Shown here: piece after piece, positions 5,711-14,476 of the stretch
How the letters are laid out: every line of letters begins with the position of its first letter
Position numbering within the stretch: the first letter of the stretch is position 1
From: an uncultured Ruminococcus sp.
Lineage (GTDB): Bacteria; Bacillota; Clostridia; Oscillospirales; Acutalibacteraceae
DNA length: 40,544 nt
Assembly (NCBI GenBank): GCA_902789345.1
Contig: CADANT010000012.1
Span: 1 to 40,544 of the forward strand
Direction of reading: 5' to 3'
Position numbers and translations under genes: made by a program
Notes under the pieces: generated by a model
What the model saw: only the letters and a program-made list of their open reading frames with translations
Told to the model about the DNA's origin: nothing
Databases searched by the model: none

Positions 5711-8486
5711 AATCTGCAGTAATTTCAATCTGCTCATATTGAACACGATTTTTAACTAGGTAATCAAAGCTGGAATTGATACGTACCTCGTCGTGTGAAA
5801 GAAGAACATATTCCCAAGGTTTACCTCCATTTTCAGCATTCCAATCGGTTACGGCTTGGCAATATACCTTGGCTGCCTTTGCTTTTTGAATGACAGAGTC
5901 GTTTTTTAATTCATTGCTTGCCTTTGTCTCTATCATGTAGATTTTATCGGTGGTTTCTACAATAAAGTCAGGCTCATATCGGCTTGTGCCGCCCGGTCCG
6001 TAGTAGATTTCAAATTGTTTTGCTGACGGTCTCATCCATTTTAAGACAGATTTATCATTTTCAAGAACGATTGCAAAGTCACGTTCTGTTCCACTATCGA
6101 ATTTATAAAGTGTATGACAGGCTTTCTTGAATCCATTGAACACCTTACTCCTTACTTCGCCGGCAGGAATATTTGCTCTAATGTCATATATTTCATCTGA
6201 CTTGAACTTTCCGCCGAAACCAGTTTCAATACGAGAAAAAGGACGCATTTTTGTAGCTCGGAAGTTGATTTCTTCATGATAAAAATGGTCATTCATCTGT
6301 GCGTAAATAATATCAGCAAGTGTTTTTTGACGATCCCGCATAACCTTTTCGACTTCTTCTTCGGAGAGATATGAGAGAAAGTGTTGTTTTACATCGTTTA
6401 GCAAGGAATAAATAAGGTCAGCACAAGAAGCATAGTCTATATTATCATGCACTATGATATGACGAACGACCTCGTTCTCAGCGGTATCGACCTTTTCAAT
6501 AGCTGAACGATCAGATTCCATTTCAAATGTTTTACCACCTTCTTGCAATTCCGTACCAAGGAGCGTATCATCGGAAGGATGCCAGTTAAGACTTCTTGTA
6601 TCAAGCGTAAAATCAGTGAATCCTTGCTTTACTTCCGCAAATGGCTGTACTACCGTCTGCGGTATAGGAATAACTCGGTCGGTTAATTCCTGAACACAGG
6701 TCTCTATAGCCTTTTCAACAATTGCTTCCAGATCTTCCGATTTAAATCCCATCTCTGGAAACTGTCTTATTGTTTCTGCTATGACGGTGTTCTTTACAAA
6801 TATACGTGTTTTTTCATCGTGTACAGCATCAAAGGTCTTTACCTGCTTGTTTAAGTCCATTACAGATTTAGATGTATAACTTGCTACGAATTTTGCTACC
6901 TCCTGAACTTTTTCCTGTGGCTTTTCTTTTCCAGTATTCTTCTTAGATTCATTCCGAAGTATAAATGAGAGTTGTTCAGTAAAGCTAAAGTCGGTAGTGG
7001 CAACTTCATATGAAGAAGGTAACTCAACTGTTTCTCGTTGATCATTATTATACTCAACTTCGGTTTCATTGATGTAATATACCTTACGTACAAGGGATTC
7101 AGGGTCATTGGCAAGGTTGATAATAGCTTCATACTTATCGTGGCTAACTATGGAAAGGCGGTCAACTTCTTCGACTCCAGTGCGCTCACCGTAAGGCAGC
7201 CGAAGACCTCTCCCGATAGTCTGTTCTGTTAAAGTCTCTGACGCCGATGCACGAAGAGGGATAATAGTATAGAGATTGGTTACATCCCAACCCTCTTTCA
7301 GCATATTGACATGGATTACGATTTCTATCTTATTATCGAGATTCTCCAGTTCAAGCAGTTTCTGAATATTTTCATCCTTTTCGGTTTTCTTCTGGTCGGA
7401 ATGTATCTCCATAACCTTATCAGCATAATATCCTCCAAAGAAATCCTTGGATTTAATATATTCCATGAGTTGCTTTGAATGGTCAGTATCTCTTGCAACA
7501 ACAAGAACAAAAGGCTTTACAATAGGTCTGTCATTGCTACGAGCATAGACCTCAAGGTGACTCTTAGTTTCTTCGTGAATTCTAAGACCATCATTAAGCT
7601 TTTCATGGTCAAGTTGTTCCGGGGTATATTCTTCCGGCTTGAAATTCTTGCGGGTAAATACAGCAGGAACTTTTACATATCTCTCATCTTTCAGAGCGTG
7701 TGCAAGGCTGTATTCATATACTACATTCTTGAAAGGGATTGCTTTAGAACCTTTTTGTATTTGTGGAGTAGCCGTTAGTTCTACGCCAAGGATAGGTTTA
7801 AGATCGTTGATAACTTCAAAACTTTTATCGGCATGATAGTGATGGCTCTCGTCCATGAAAATACACAAGTCATTTAGTGATTGTAGGTACTCAAAATATG
7901 AACTGCCAAGTACTTCATTCAAACGCTTAATACGGGCAGGCTTACCATCCTTGCCTTTGCTTTCTGCATTAAGCTTTGCTATGTTGAACACATTTATAGT
8001 CACATCATTAGAAGTAAATTCCATCTGACGGAAATCTGAATAGTTGTCACCGTCAATGATTCTCGGAGGCTTCGCAAAAAGGTCAAGTCCTTTAAAAACA
8101 TATTTGCTGCTTGAAGGGCTACCAAGGTCTGTCTTCAGCTTATTGTATATCGTTAGGTTAGGCGCCATCACGAAGAAGTTTTTTATACCCTTTTCATAGC
8201 GGAGATATGCAATACACGCCCCCATCAGTCTTGTTTTTCCTATACCTGTTGCAAGAGCAAAGCAAAATGATGGAAACTCACGTTCAAAGCTGCTGAGCGT
8301 TGGAAAAAGGCTGTGTACCGCATCAAGTTCCGCTTCAAGATCGGGTGTCTTTGAAAGAGAAAGTACATCACACAGTCTTGCAAATATTTCAAGACTTTCA
8401 TGCTGGGGCTGACGGAGAGCAAGGATATTGCTTATGTATTTTGAGTGATAAGTGTAGAACTTATCGGTAAAAGACTTTTTCAACAT
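5709..8486 (-). CDS. res: type III restriction enzyme Res subunit (helicase-nuclease)
   Basis: A 925-residue superfamily 2 helicase with a C-terminal nuclease. Visible motifs: Walker A ATGIGKT (79-85), DESHH (212-216), LTATPQ (237-242), and motifs V-VI EGWDVTNLY and QTIGRGLRLP in the second RecA domain. Near the C terminus PDFIV...IETKAS (839-857) fits the PD-(D/E)xK endonuclease site of type III Res proteins. Length is normal for Res (roughly 900-1000). Its ATG overlaps the end of the Mod gene by seven bases (ATGTTGA), so translation is coupled. Res cuts DNA after ATP-driven communication between two Mod-recognised sites; cutting needs the Mod partner next door. Confidence 0.9.
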   Translation of the reverse strand: MLKKSFTDKFYTYHSKYISNILALRQPQHESLEIFARLCDVLSLSKTPDLEAELDAVHSLFPTLSSFEREFPSFCFALATGIGKTRLMGACIAYLRYEKGIKNFFVMAPNLTIYNKLKTDLGSPSSSKYVFKGLDLFAKPPRIIDGDNYSDFRQMEFTSNDVTINVFNIAKLNAESKGKDGKPARIKRLNEVLGSSYFEYLQSLNDLCIFMDESHHYHADKSFEVINDLKPILGVELTATPQIQKGSKAIPFKNVVYEYSLAHALKDERYVKVPAVFTRKNFKPEEYTPEQLDHEKLNDGLRIHEETKSHLEVYARSNDRPIVKPFVLVVARDTDHSKQLMEYIKSKDFFGGYYADKVMEIHSDQKKTEKDENIQKLLELENLDNKIEIVIHVNMLKEGWDVTNLYTIIPLRASASETLTEQTIGRGLRLPYGERTGVEEVDRLSIVSHDKYEAIINLANDPESLVRKVYYINETEVEYNNDQRETVELPSSYEVATTDFSFTEQLSFILRNESKKNTGKEKPQEKVQEVAKFVASYTSKSVMDLNKQVKTFDAVHDEKTRIFVKNTVIAETIRQFPEMGFKSEDLEAIVEKAIETCVQELTDRVIPIPQTVVQPFAEVKQGFTDFTLDTRSLNWHPSDDTLLGTELQEGGKTFEMESDRSAIEKVDTAENEVVRHIIVHDNIDYASCADLIYSLLNDVKQHFLSYLSEEEVEKVMRDRQKTLADIIYAQMNDHFYHEEINFRATKMRPFSRIETGFGGKFKSDEIYDIRANIPAGEVRSKVFNGFKKACHTLYKFDSGTERDFAIVLENDKSVLKWMRPSAKQFEIYYGPGGTSRYEPDFIVETTDKIYMIETKASNELKNDSVIQKAKAAKVYCQAVTDWNAENGGKPWEYVLLSHDEVRINSSFDYLVKNRVQYEQIEITAD

Positions 8487-10216
8487 TCTTCATCCCCCCA
8501 TTCATCTTCATCAATCTCAGGCGGATTAACAATGTTCAAATCATAATTGTCAACGCCAAACTCACACTTTTCAAGTACTGACCGTGGTATCTTACGGACA
8601 TTAATATTGTCGTATCTCTTACTCAGACCATTGTCAAAAGCAGGGGCACAAACAAGCAAGTTTTCAAACGGGTCAATATCATCGGCTATACTGTCAAGCA
8701 TCTTAGAATCAAGGTACTGTGTTGTAACATAGATAAAGCTGTTATCTTGGCTGTATCCCTGTTTCCAATAGACTTCTGCGCTTGGAGAATAAACAAATCC
8801 GTTGATTTTTGCAACTGCCGCCGCAAGCATTGTTGGATTATATTTATCAGAGAATACTGAGTTGCCGTATTTGTCTTTTACAATCAGTGTAGGTGCAAGC
8901 TCGTAAAACTTATAACCGCCACCGCCTCTCCAATTTACCAATTGGCTGATACCAGTATCATCATTTCCACAAATCACTTTATCTAATCTTACTTTACTTA
9001 GAGAATAACAATGATCACCAAGTTCGATTCCTATCCATTTTCTACCCATTTTTTGTGCGACAGCAACGGTCGTACCTGAACCTAAAAATGAATCCAATAC
9101 CAAGTCCCCTGGTTTAGTACAACATTCTAAAATCCATTTAATCAATCTTTCAGGCTTTTTAGATGCCTTCATTTTTACATTACCTTCAATATCAACACGA
9201 GACATATCCTTATAAAAGCCATCCCACCAATCACCAACTAAATTTGTAATTGTTTCTTTTTTTTGAACTTTCCCAGTTTCGTCAACACAATCTATAAATT
9301 TGACTTTGTCTGCCAATGAATATATTTGATAATAATTACCAGATGAATTCACTCCGATATAATATGTATCGTTCTGTGAAGAGTGATATTCTATAAATTG
9401 ATTATCAGATAAATTTATATTGTCTATGTCGATTGAAGGAACGTTTGAATCCTTACGAACAATTCTGTTTTTATTTTCCATAATAAATTTCCGTACATTT
9501 TCAGAATTTGAAAACAAAAATCCTATTGACTCATTATTATTTTTCAAATTATATAATTTGTACAAGTCAATAAATTTTGGATACATAATATCCTTCAAAG
9601 GACAATATTCACCAATTTTTATTGTGCTATCTGGGAATTTTGTTATCCATTGATAATAATTAACAGGATATTCATTACATTCTTCATATATTGGATTAAT
9701 TTTCGGTGCTACACTTTTATAGTAGCATAATATATATTCGGTGTTTTTAATCATTCTTTTATCTGATGCTTTTCTTTTCATTCCTGCAGAATGAGACATT
9801 CTTACAGCTATTTGACCTAAACAATTATTTCTTATAAATATTTCATCCATAAGTACTTTTAGATAAGCCATCTCATCAAAGCCGATTTGAACAAAAATTA
9901 ATCCATCATCTTTTAAAAGATTTTTTAGAATCTGTAAACGATCTCTCATCAATCCTAACCAAATAGAATGCTCTAAGTTATCATCATAATGTTCAAACGC
10001 AGCACCAGTATTATATGGTGGATCAATATATATACACTTTACTTTTCCTGCATACTCCTGCTCAAGAGCTTTCAAAGCAAGTAGGTTATCGCCGTGAATA
10101 AGCATATTTTCTGTGTTTGGGTCGCCATAATCTTTGGACGGTTCATGGAGTAGTATTCGAGGCTCAACCTCTGGCTGTTCATTTTTTCCTATCCAAGTAA
10201 GTTCAAGTTTTTGCAT
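8480..10216 (-). CDS. mod: type III DNA adenine methyltransferase (Mod)
   Basis: A 578-residue DNA methyltransferase. The catalytic motif DPPYNTG (65-71) precedes the AdoMet motif DSFLGSGTTVA (375-385), the order of beta-class N6-adenine enzymes and of type III Mod. The ~300 residues between them, with many Asn, Lys and Tyr, hold the target-recognition domain. That central part (about 8940-10020) is clearly more AT-rich than both ends of the gene, which suggests domain exchange. GGAGG precedes the start. The gene begins 15 bp after the SNF2 helicase gene and overlaps Res. It would methylate one strand of an asymmetric site; the site cannot be predicted from sequence. Confidence 0.92.
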   Translation of the reverse strand: MQKLELTWIGKNEQPEVEPRILLHEPSKDYGDPNTENMLIHGDNLLALKALEQEYAGKVKCIYIDPPYNTGAAFEHYDDNLEHSIWLGLMRDRLQILKNLLKDDGLIFVQIGFDEMAYLKVLMDEIFIRNNCLGQIAVRMSHSAGMKRKASDKRMIKNTEYILCYYKSVAPKINPIYEECNEYPVNYYQWITKFPDSTIKIGEYCPLKDIMYPKFIDLYKLYNLKNNNESIGFLFSNSENVRKFIMENKNRIVRKDSNVPSIDIDNINLSDNQFIEYHSSQNDTYYIGVNSSGNYYQIYSLADKVKFIDCVDETGKVQKKETITNLVGDWWDGFYKDMSRVDIEGNVKMKASKKPERLIKWILECCTKPGDLVLDSFLGSGTTVAVAQKMGRKWIGIELGDHCYSLSKVRLDKVICGNDDTGISQLVNWRGGGGYKFYELAPTLIVKDKYGNSVFSDKYNPTMLAAAVAKINGFVYSPSAEVYWKQGYSQDNSFIYVTTQYLDSKMLDSIADDIDPFENLLVCAPAFDNGLSKRYDNINVRKIPRSVLEKCEFGVDNYDLNIVNPPEIDEDEWGDEEC

Positions 10217-10231
10217 TCAATTTACCTCCGT

Positions 10232-13075
10232 TTACACGATTTCAAATGAAATGGTCATGATATGCTCAGTGATGATTTTTCCTTCTAATTTCTTTCTGAT
10301 TTCTTCCTGTAAAAGCTCATTATCTGCATCAATTTTATCCTGCTGAATATAAAGGTCACGTTGCTTTTCCTTGCGCTTTTTTTCAAGCTTATTTATCTCG
10401 TCTTTTAATGCAAGCATCTCGTCAAGGGGAAGATTGGTGCTGGACTTAAATTCCTTTTTCTTTGCGGCTATCTCTTTGCGCATTTCTTTGATTTCACGCT
10501 CTAAACCGTCCTTGAGTTCCTCTGAGTAAGCGTCAAGCTTTTCACACTCCTCAATATAATATTGCTTGTTTGCATTTTCAATTTTGGTACGCTGTGCCTC
10601 AATTCGCAGATTTCTTGCATCAATAAGTTCTGCTGTTTCGGGTGGGCAATCACCATCAATAGCACCCTGCAATTCAAGAAGTCTGTTTACCAAGTCATCA
10701 TCCATAGTAGTATCGTCTTCTGTGATAATTGTGTATACTAGATGTTCTTCTTCGCCAATACCGTCATATGCTATTTTATCTATCGATAGTACACCCTTTA
10801 GCCCTGGATGCGTATCAAAGAAAGATACTCGTCTTGATGAACCTGTATTGTCGAATTTGATATTGACAGGCTTAAGTTCATATTCCTTAGCTTCTTTAAG
10901 CCATTTTTGGAATAAATTATCTTCTTTACGAAGGAAGATATCACCTTCCGCTTCGGCATCTTTCCATTTTAGATTATAAATTCTCGTATTTCCATCATCT
11001 TCGGTACAACTGAAACGCCATTCATTTAGCGGTTCAACTCGCTCTGCACCATGAATGAGGAAGAAGTAGTACATCCATTGGCTAAACTTGTCAAGGCTTG
11101 CTACGGTGTTCTTTTGACAGTCAGCGAGACGATTGGCTACATCCTCATCAAAATTTTCAAGAATGGACTGCCTTGTAGCTACCATCTTATCATTAATCTG
11201 ATCAGCAAGTTCTTCTTGCAACTCGTCAAACTCACGTTGTATGTCTTCCTGTGTTTTGCATTTTTGATATATTGCTGCAATACGCTTTTCAAAGTCAACT
11301 CCAGATTCTACAGAACCAAGCACTTCATCAGACGAGCCAAATACACCACTGAAAAGCTTGAACTTCTGGTCAAGAAGCTCATACACTCGTCTGTCAGCAG
11401 CGTTACGGTTATTTAGGAAGTTAATAACTACAACGTCATTCTTCTGACCATATCTGTGGCAACGACCGATTCTCTGTTCGATTCGTTGTGGATTCCAAGG
11501 CAGATCATAGTTTACAACAATACTACAGAACTGAAGGTTGATACCTTCTGATGCGGCCTCGGTACCGATAAGGATACTTGCCTCATCTCTGAAAGCTTCA
11601 ACAATTGCAGCTTTTATATCCGCAGTGCGTGAACCGGATATTTTGCCATCATCCTTATGACGCTCTTTCCATTTATTGTATATTTCCTTTGAAACTTCAT
11701 CATTGTTCACCCCATTAAGAAATACTATTTTGCCTTCATACCCATTATTTGAAAGAAGATTAAATAAATAGTTTTGAGTTCTCTTTGACTCGGTAAATAT
11801 GACAGCCTTTTTCTGACCACCAAGTTCTGCAGTTTTATCAAAGCCTTGTTGTAGGGCTAACAGAAGATTATTGCCCTTGGCATTTGTAGTTATGCTTTTT
11901 GCAAGCACAGAAAAGCCACGAAGCAATTCCAATTCATCTTTAATGCTATCGTGATCTCTTTTAAGTTCTTCTTCAAGTATACCGTTAGCCGCCTCTTCTT
12001 CCTCTTCGTATTCTGAAAAGGTATCAAAGTCATCAAGATTGAGTTCATTTTCGTATCCAGCTATCAAACCCTCAAGACGATTGATTAAAGAGTCAAGTGT
12101 TCCACTGATTGCAAATGAGGATGATGCCAATAACTTACGAAGAACCATGGTAATAAGGTTTCTTTGACCCTCTGGGAGAGCATACAGCTTTTCAGTCTGT
12201 AAATATGCCGATATATTGTTATAAAGAGTTTCTTCATCTTTAGTTGGAGAGTATTCCTGCAGTATTGCAATTCTGTTTGTGTAGCTAACATATTCCGTTA
12301 CCTGTGAGCGAAGCGTTCTCTTGCAAAAGTTCTGTAATCTTGCTCTAAGAGAACGGTTGCGCACAGCAGTATTGGTAACCGCTATATACATTTCACGGAA
12401 AGTCTTTTCATCGCCAAACACATGGTCATCAATCAAACTTGTAAGACCATATAGTTCCATGAGGTTATTTTGAAGTGGCGTAGCTGTAAGCAAGAGTTTC
12501 TTTTTTGCCCCTTGCAGTGCAAGTTTTAATTTCTTTCCAGTTACATTGTTGCTTTTATATACATTTCTAAGTTTATGTGCTTCGTCCATGATAACTAAAT
12601 CCCATGCAACATTATGTAGCTCTATATCTTTTCGTGCGGCAAAATTATATGAACATATTATCACTTTATCAGTAATATCAAAAGGATTTGACTTACCTTC
12701 TTTTTTAGCCTTATTAAAAGTAGTCGATTCCATAATTACAGAGTCAACAAAAAACTTTTCACTTAATTCTGAACGCCATTGCGTACGAAGAGAAGCAGGA
12801 GCAATCAAAAGAATATGTCTTTTGCGTTCTGACCAGAACTGCGCAAGAACAAGACCTGCTTCAATGGTTTTTCCAAGACCTACTTCATCAGCAAGAAGTG
12901 CACCGTTACTTAAAGGAGATTTCATAGCAAATAATGCAGCGTCGACCTGGTGTGGGTTTAAATCAACTTTTACTCCTGACATTGCAGAAGCTAGTCCATC
13001 AACAGTTGCATCAGAACGCTTTAATGTTATCTGTTCAGCAAAATAACGGGCTTGATGTGGGGTATAATTTTCCAT
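10232..13075 (-). CDS. SNF2-family helicase of the restriction operon
   Basis: A 947-residue Snf2/RapA-like ATPase. Motifs: Walker A DEVGLGKTIEAGL (63-75), DEAHKLRN (164-171), LLTATPLQNN (193-202), and in the second RecA domain EGINLQ, DLPWNPQRIEQRIGRCHRYG and GQKNDVVVINFL. The last ~140 residues are a charged Lys/Glu-rich coiled coil. GAGGTG precedes the ATG. It sits between the XRE regulator (9-bp gap) and Mod (15-bp gap), so it belongs to the operon. SNF2 proteins move along double-stranded DNA and displace bound proteins. Classical type III systems contain only Mod and Res, so this is an added subunit. It is not DISARM: no DUF1998 or phospholipase-D gene is present. Confidence 0.9.
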   Translation of the reverse strand: MENYTPHQARYFAEQITLKRSDATVDGLASAMSGVKVDLNPHQVDAALFAMKSPLSNGALLADEVGLGKTIEAGLVLAQFWSERKRHILLIAPASLRTQWRSELSEKFFVDSVIMESTTFNKAKKEGKSNPFDITDKVIICSYNFAARKDIELHNVAWDLVIMDEAHKLRNVYKSNNVTGKKLKLALQGAKKKLLLTATPLQNNLMELYGLTSLIDDHVFGDEKTFREMYIAVTNTAVRNRSLRARLQNFCKRTLRSQVTEYVSYTNRIAILQEYSPTKDEETLYNNISAYLQTEKLYALPEGQRNLITMVLRKLLASSSFAISGTLDSLINRLEGLIAGYENELNLDDFDTFSEYEEEEEAANGILEEELKRDHDSIKDELELLRGFSVLAKSITTNAKGNNLLLALQQGFDKTAELGGQKKAVIFTESKRTQNYLFNLLSNNGYEGKIVFLNGVNNDEVSKEIYNKWKERHKDDGKISGSRTADIKAAIVEAFRDEASILIGTEAASEGINLQFCSIVVNYDLPWNPQRIEQRIGRCHRYGQKNDVVVINFLNNRNAADRRVYELLDQKFKLFSGVFGSSDEVLGSVESGVDFEKRIAAIYQKCKTQEDIQREFDELQEELADQINDKMVATRQSILENFDEDVANRLADCQKNTVASLDKFSQWMYYFFLIHGAERVEPLNEWRFSCTEDDGNTRIYNLKWKDAEAEGDIFLRKEDNLFQKWLKEAKEYELKPVNIKFDNTGSSRRVSFFDTHPGLKGVLSIDKIAYDGIGEEEHLVYTIITEDDTTMDDDLVNRLLELQGAIDGDCPPETAELIDARNLRIEAQRTKIENANKQYYIEECEKLDAYSEELKDGLEREIKEMRKEIAAKKKEFKSSTNLPLDEMLALKDEINKLEKKRKEKQRDLYIQQDKIDADNELLQEEIRKKLEGKIITEHIMTISFEIV

Positions 13076-13084
13076 TTAAGCACC

Positions 13085-13297
13085 TCAATTTATCTTCGTT
13101 TTTGTAATTTCCATAATGTCTGACACATCACAATCTAATGCCAAACAAATTTTTTCAATTATTTCTGTGTTTACATTTTCGCTTCGTCCTAATTTGGTAA
13201 TCGAGGCTGCGCTTACTCCAGACAATCGTTGCAAGTCTTTTTTCTTTAAATCTCTATCTATAAGGAGTTTCCATAATTTTTTGTAACTAATTGCCAC
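13085..13297 (-). CDS. XRE-family HTH regulator
   Basis: A 70-residue single-domain Cro/C1-type repressor. The helix-turn-helix spans DLKKKDLQRLSGVSAASITKLGR, with the later helix INEKICLALDCDVSDIM-like pattern typical of small XRE regulators (here TEIIEKICLALDC). GTG at 13297 is chosen because AAGGAGG lies seven bases upstream; a TTG three bases earlier is too close. It is the first gene of the SNF2-mod-res operon and has its own promoter at 13351-13378, so it probably controls expression of the restriction genes, as controller proteins do in many restriction systems. Confidence 0.85.
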   Translation of the reverse strand: MAISYKKLWKLLIDRDLKKKDLQRLSGVSAASITKLGRSENVNTEIIEKICLALDCDVSDIMEITKTKIN

Positions 13298-13350
13298 CAA
13301 AGAACCTCCTTTCTTTTAGGTCGATTTTTCCACAATACAATATAAAATAT

Positions 13351-13378
13351 ATTATATCATAATTAGTGTAAAAAGCAA
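13351..13378 (-). promoter_or_regulatory. promoter of the XRE-SNF2-mod-res operon
   Basis: On the minus strand: -35 TTGCTT, 16-bp spacer, -10 TATAAT, about 55 bp upstream of the XRE start. The flanking words CAC(T)AAT and ATTGTG are roughly symmetric about the AT-rich core (13330-13370) and could be the regulator's own operator. Confidence 0.55.
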
Positions 13379-13656
13379 TATTATTAGTGAGAACACAGGA
13401 AAAATGCTGAAAATATTAGATAAAGGGTATATAAACAGACACATAAAATTTACGATTTGATTTTATAAACTTGCTTGACAGAATCTTGAACAGTGTATTA
13501 CAAATACATAAGTTAGCGAATACGCAAAATGGTAATAAGGAGAGAATAATACGGGAGAAGATTTTTGTAAATCTATAAATATGAGAAGAAGAGAACAAAT
13601 ACAAGGCATAGTGGATATACTAGCTCAGGAACCTTGCCTCTACTATAGAAGTTGCA
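13379..13656. other. non-coding stretch upstream of the restriction operon
   Basis: AT-rich, no gene with a ribosome binding site on either strand. It lies between the XRE operon promoter and the HsdR remnant and probably contains further decayed coding DNA that I could not identify. Confidence 0.4.
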
Positions 13657-14009
13657 GTCATAAACGATTTTGAGCATATTCGCATCAATCTTCGAAACCA
13701 GATTAAATACATACTGTACTAAGCAAAAGCAGAATTTGTCCGTGAGATTGTGGACTTGATGTGAATGCGGCTAAATCAGCCTTTGCAGAATATTTGAACA
13801 ATGTAAATCTTGACAGTAGGCAGATTTATTTTGTCAATCAGATTGTTGAATATATTGTTCATAACGGTGTAATGAAAGATCTTTCGGTATTGCAGTGATC
13901 ACCCTTCACTGATAAAGGCAGTATAGCTCAGGTTTTCACCGACTTGAGTGTATGGCAAGGAATCCGCAGAATAATTGAACAAGTAAATTCTAACGCAGTC
14001 GCAGCGTAA
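13657..14009 (+). pseudogene. 3' remnant of a type I restriction HsdR gene
   Basis: Frame by frame this reads as the C-terminal end of a type I restriction R subunit. First VINDFEHIRINLRNQIKYIL then a stop. After a degraded gap, from 13764, AAKSAFAEYLNNVNLDSR, QIYFVNQIVEYIVHNGVMKD, LSVLQ-stop-SPFTDKGSI and VFTDLSVWQGIRRIIEQV, ending VAA-stop at 14009. The final block (LDSRQIYFVN, SPFTDKGSI, then a Trp and NSNA) fits the EcoEI_R_C type C-terminal domain. One stop (TGA where GAA is expected, near 13899) and at least one frameshift disrupt it. No HsdM, HsdS or helicase part remains. Known family pattern, recognised by eye. Confidence 0.7.
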
Positions 14010-14080
14010 AAATAAAGTATTAACTGGACTTTCTCAAAGTTATGTGGTATATGTTTGTGCTGCGAAAGGTGGCATAAACT

Positions 14081-14341
14081 ATGGATACACTCGAAGATTT
14101 ATACTATGGGAACTTGTTTCCACACGAAAAATGCGCTAAGCTTGATGATGAAATGAAAGAGTTACTCGGGTTGCTCAACAGAAACGAAGAAAAGCTCACA
14201 GCAACTCTTTACGATGAGCAGAAAGAAATCTTTGAAAAATACAAGGACTGCTATCGGGAAATTTCTGAAATCTGCGAACGGCAATCCTTTATCACTGGAT
14301 TTAAGCTTGGCGCAAAGATAGTCATTGAATCAATGACCTGA
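14081..14341 (+). CDS. DUF6809-like small protein
   Basis: An 86-residue helical protein. The pattern LEDLYYGNLFPHE at the start, KLTATLYDEQKEIFEKYKDC in the middle and FITGFKLGAKIVIE at the end fits a family of small proteins (DUF6809) that I associate with integrative elements of Clostridia. It is predicted to be mostly coiled-coil-forming helices, with no membrane segment. AAAGGTGG lies eight bases upstream of the ATG. It is monocistronic and followed by a strong terminator. Function is unknown. Confidence 0.78.
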   Translation: MDTLEDLYYGNLFPHEKCAKLDDEMKELLGLLNRNEEKLTATLYDEQKEIFEKYKDCYREISEICERQSFITGFKLGAKIVIESMT

Positions 14342-14354
14342 AAGAACAACAGCA

Positions 14355-14387
14355 AACAGGAGATCACGTGAAATGTGATCTCCTGTT
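14355..14387 (+). terminator. terminator of the DUF6809-like gene
   Basis: A perfect 13-bp stem (AACAGGAGATCAC / GTGATCTCCTGTT) with a 7-base loop, 14 bp after the stop codon, followed by CTTGCATTG. The T tract is short, but the stem is strong and may block transcription in both directions. Confidence 0.75.
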
Positions 14388-14403
14388 CTTGCATTGTTAC
14401 ATA

Positions 14404-14437
14404 TTCAAAATCTGCGTCGCAGAAAACAAAGATAAGC
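14404..14437 (+). repeat. element repeat, copy B
   Basis: Second copy of the 34-bp repeat, same orientation as copies A and C, with about 28 of 34 positions shared with each. It lies exactly between the cargo (left) and the mobility genes (right), 39 bp from the stop of the DUF6076-like gene. Read in frame it could encode IFKICVAENKDKR then a stop, but there is no start codon. Confidence 0.65.
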
Positions 14438-14476
14438 GTTGAAACCGCTGAAAAGTTTGTGTTTCCCGTTTGTATT

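Noticed and set aside
12546-13046. 166-codon plus-strand frame opposite the SNF2 gene
   Set aside because: Covers the conserved helicase motifs of the real gene on the other strand.
5709-13075. DISARM or BREX assignment for the SNF2/Mod/Res genes
   Set aside because: No DUF1998 or phospholipase-D gene (DISARM) and no PglZ, BrxC or Lon-like gene (BREX). Motif order and the Res nuclease site fit type III restriction.
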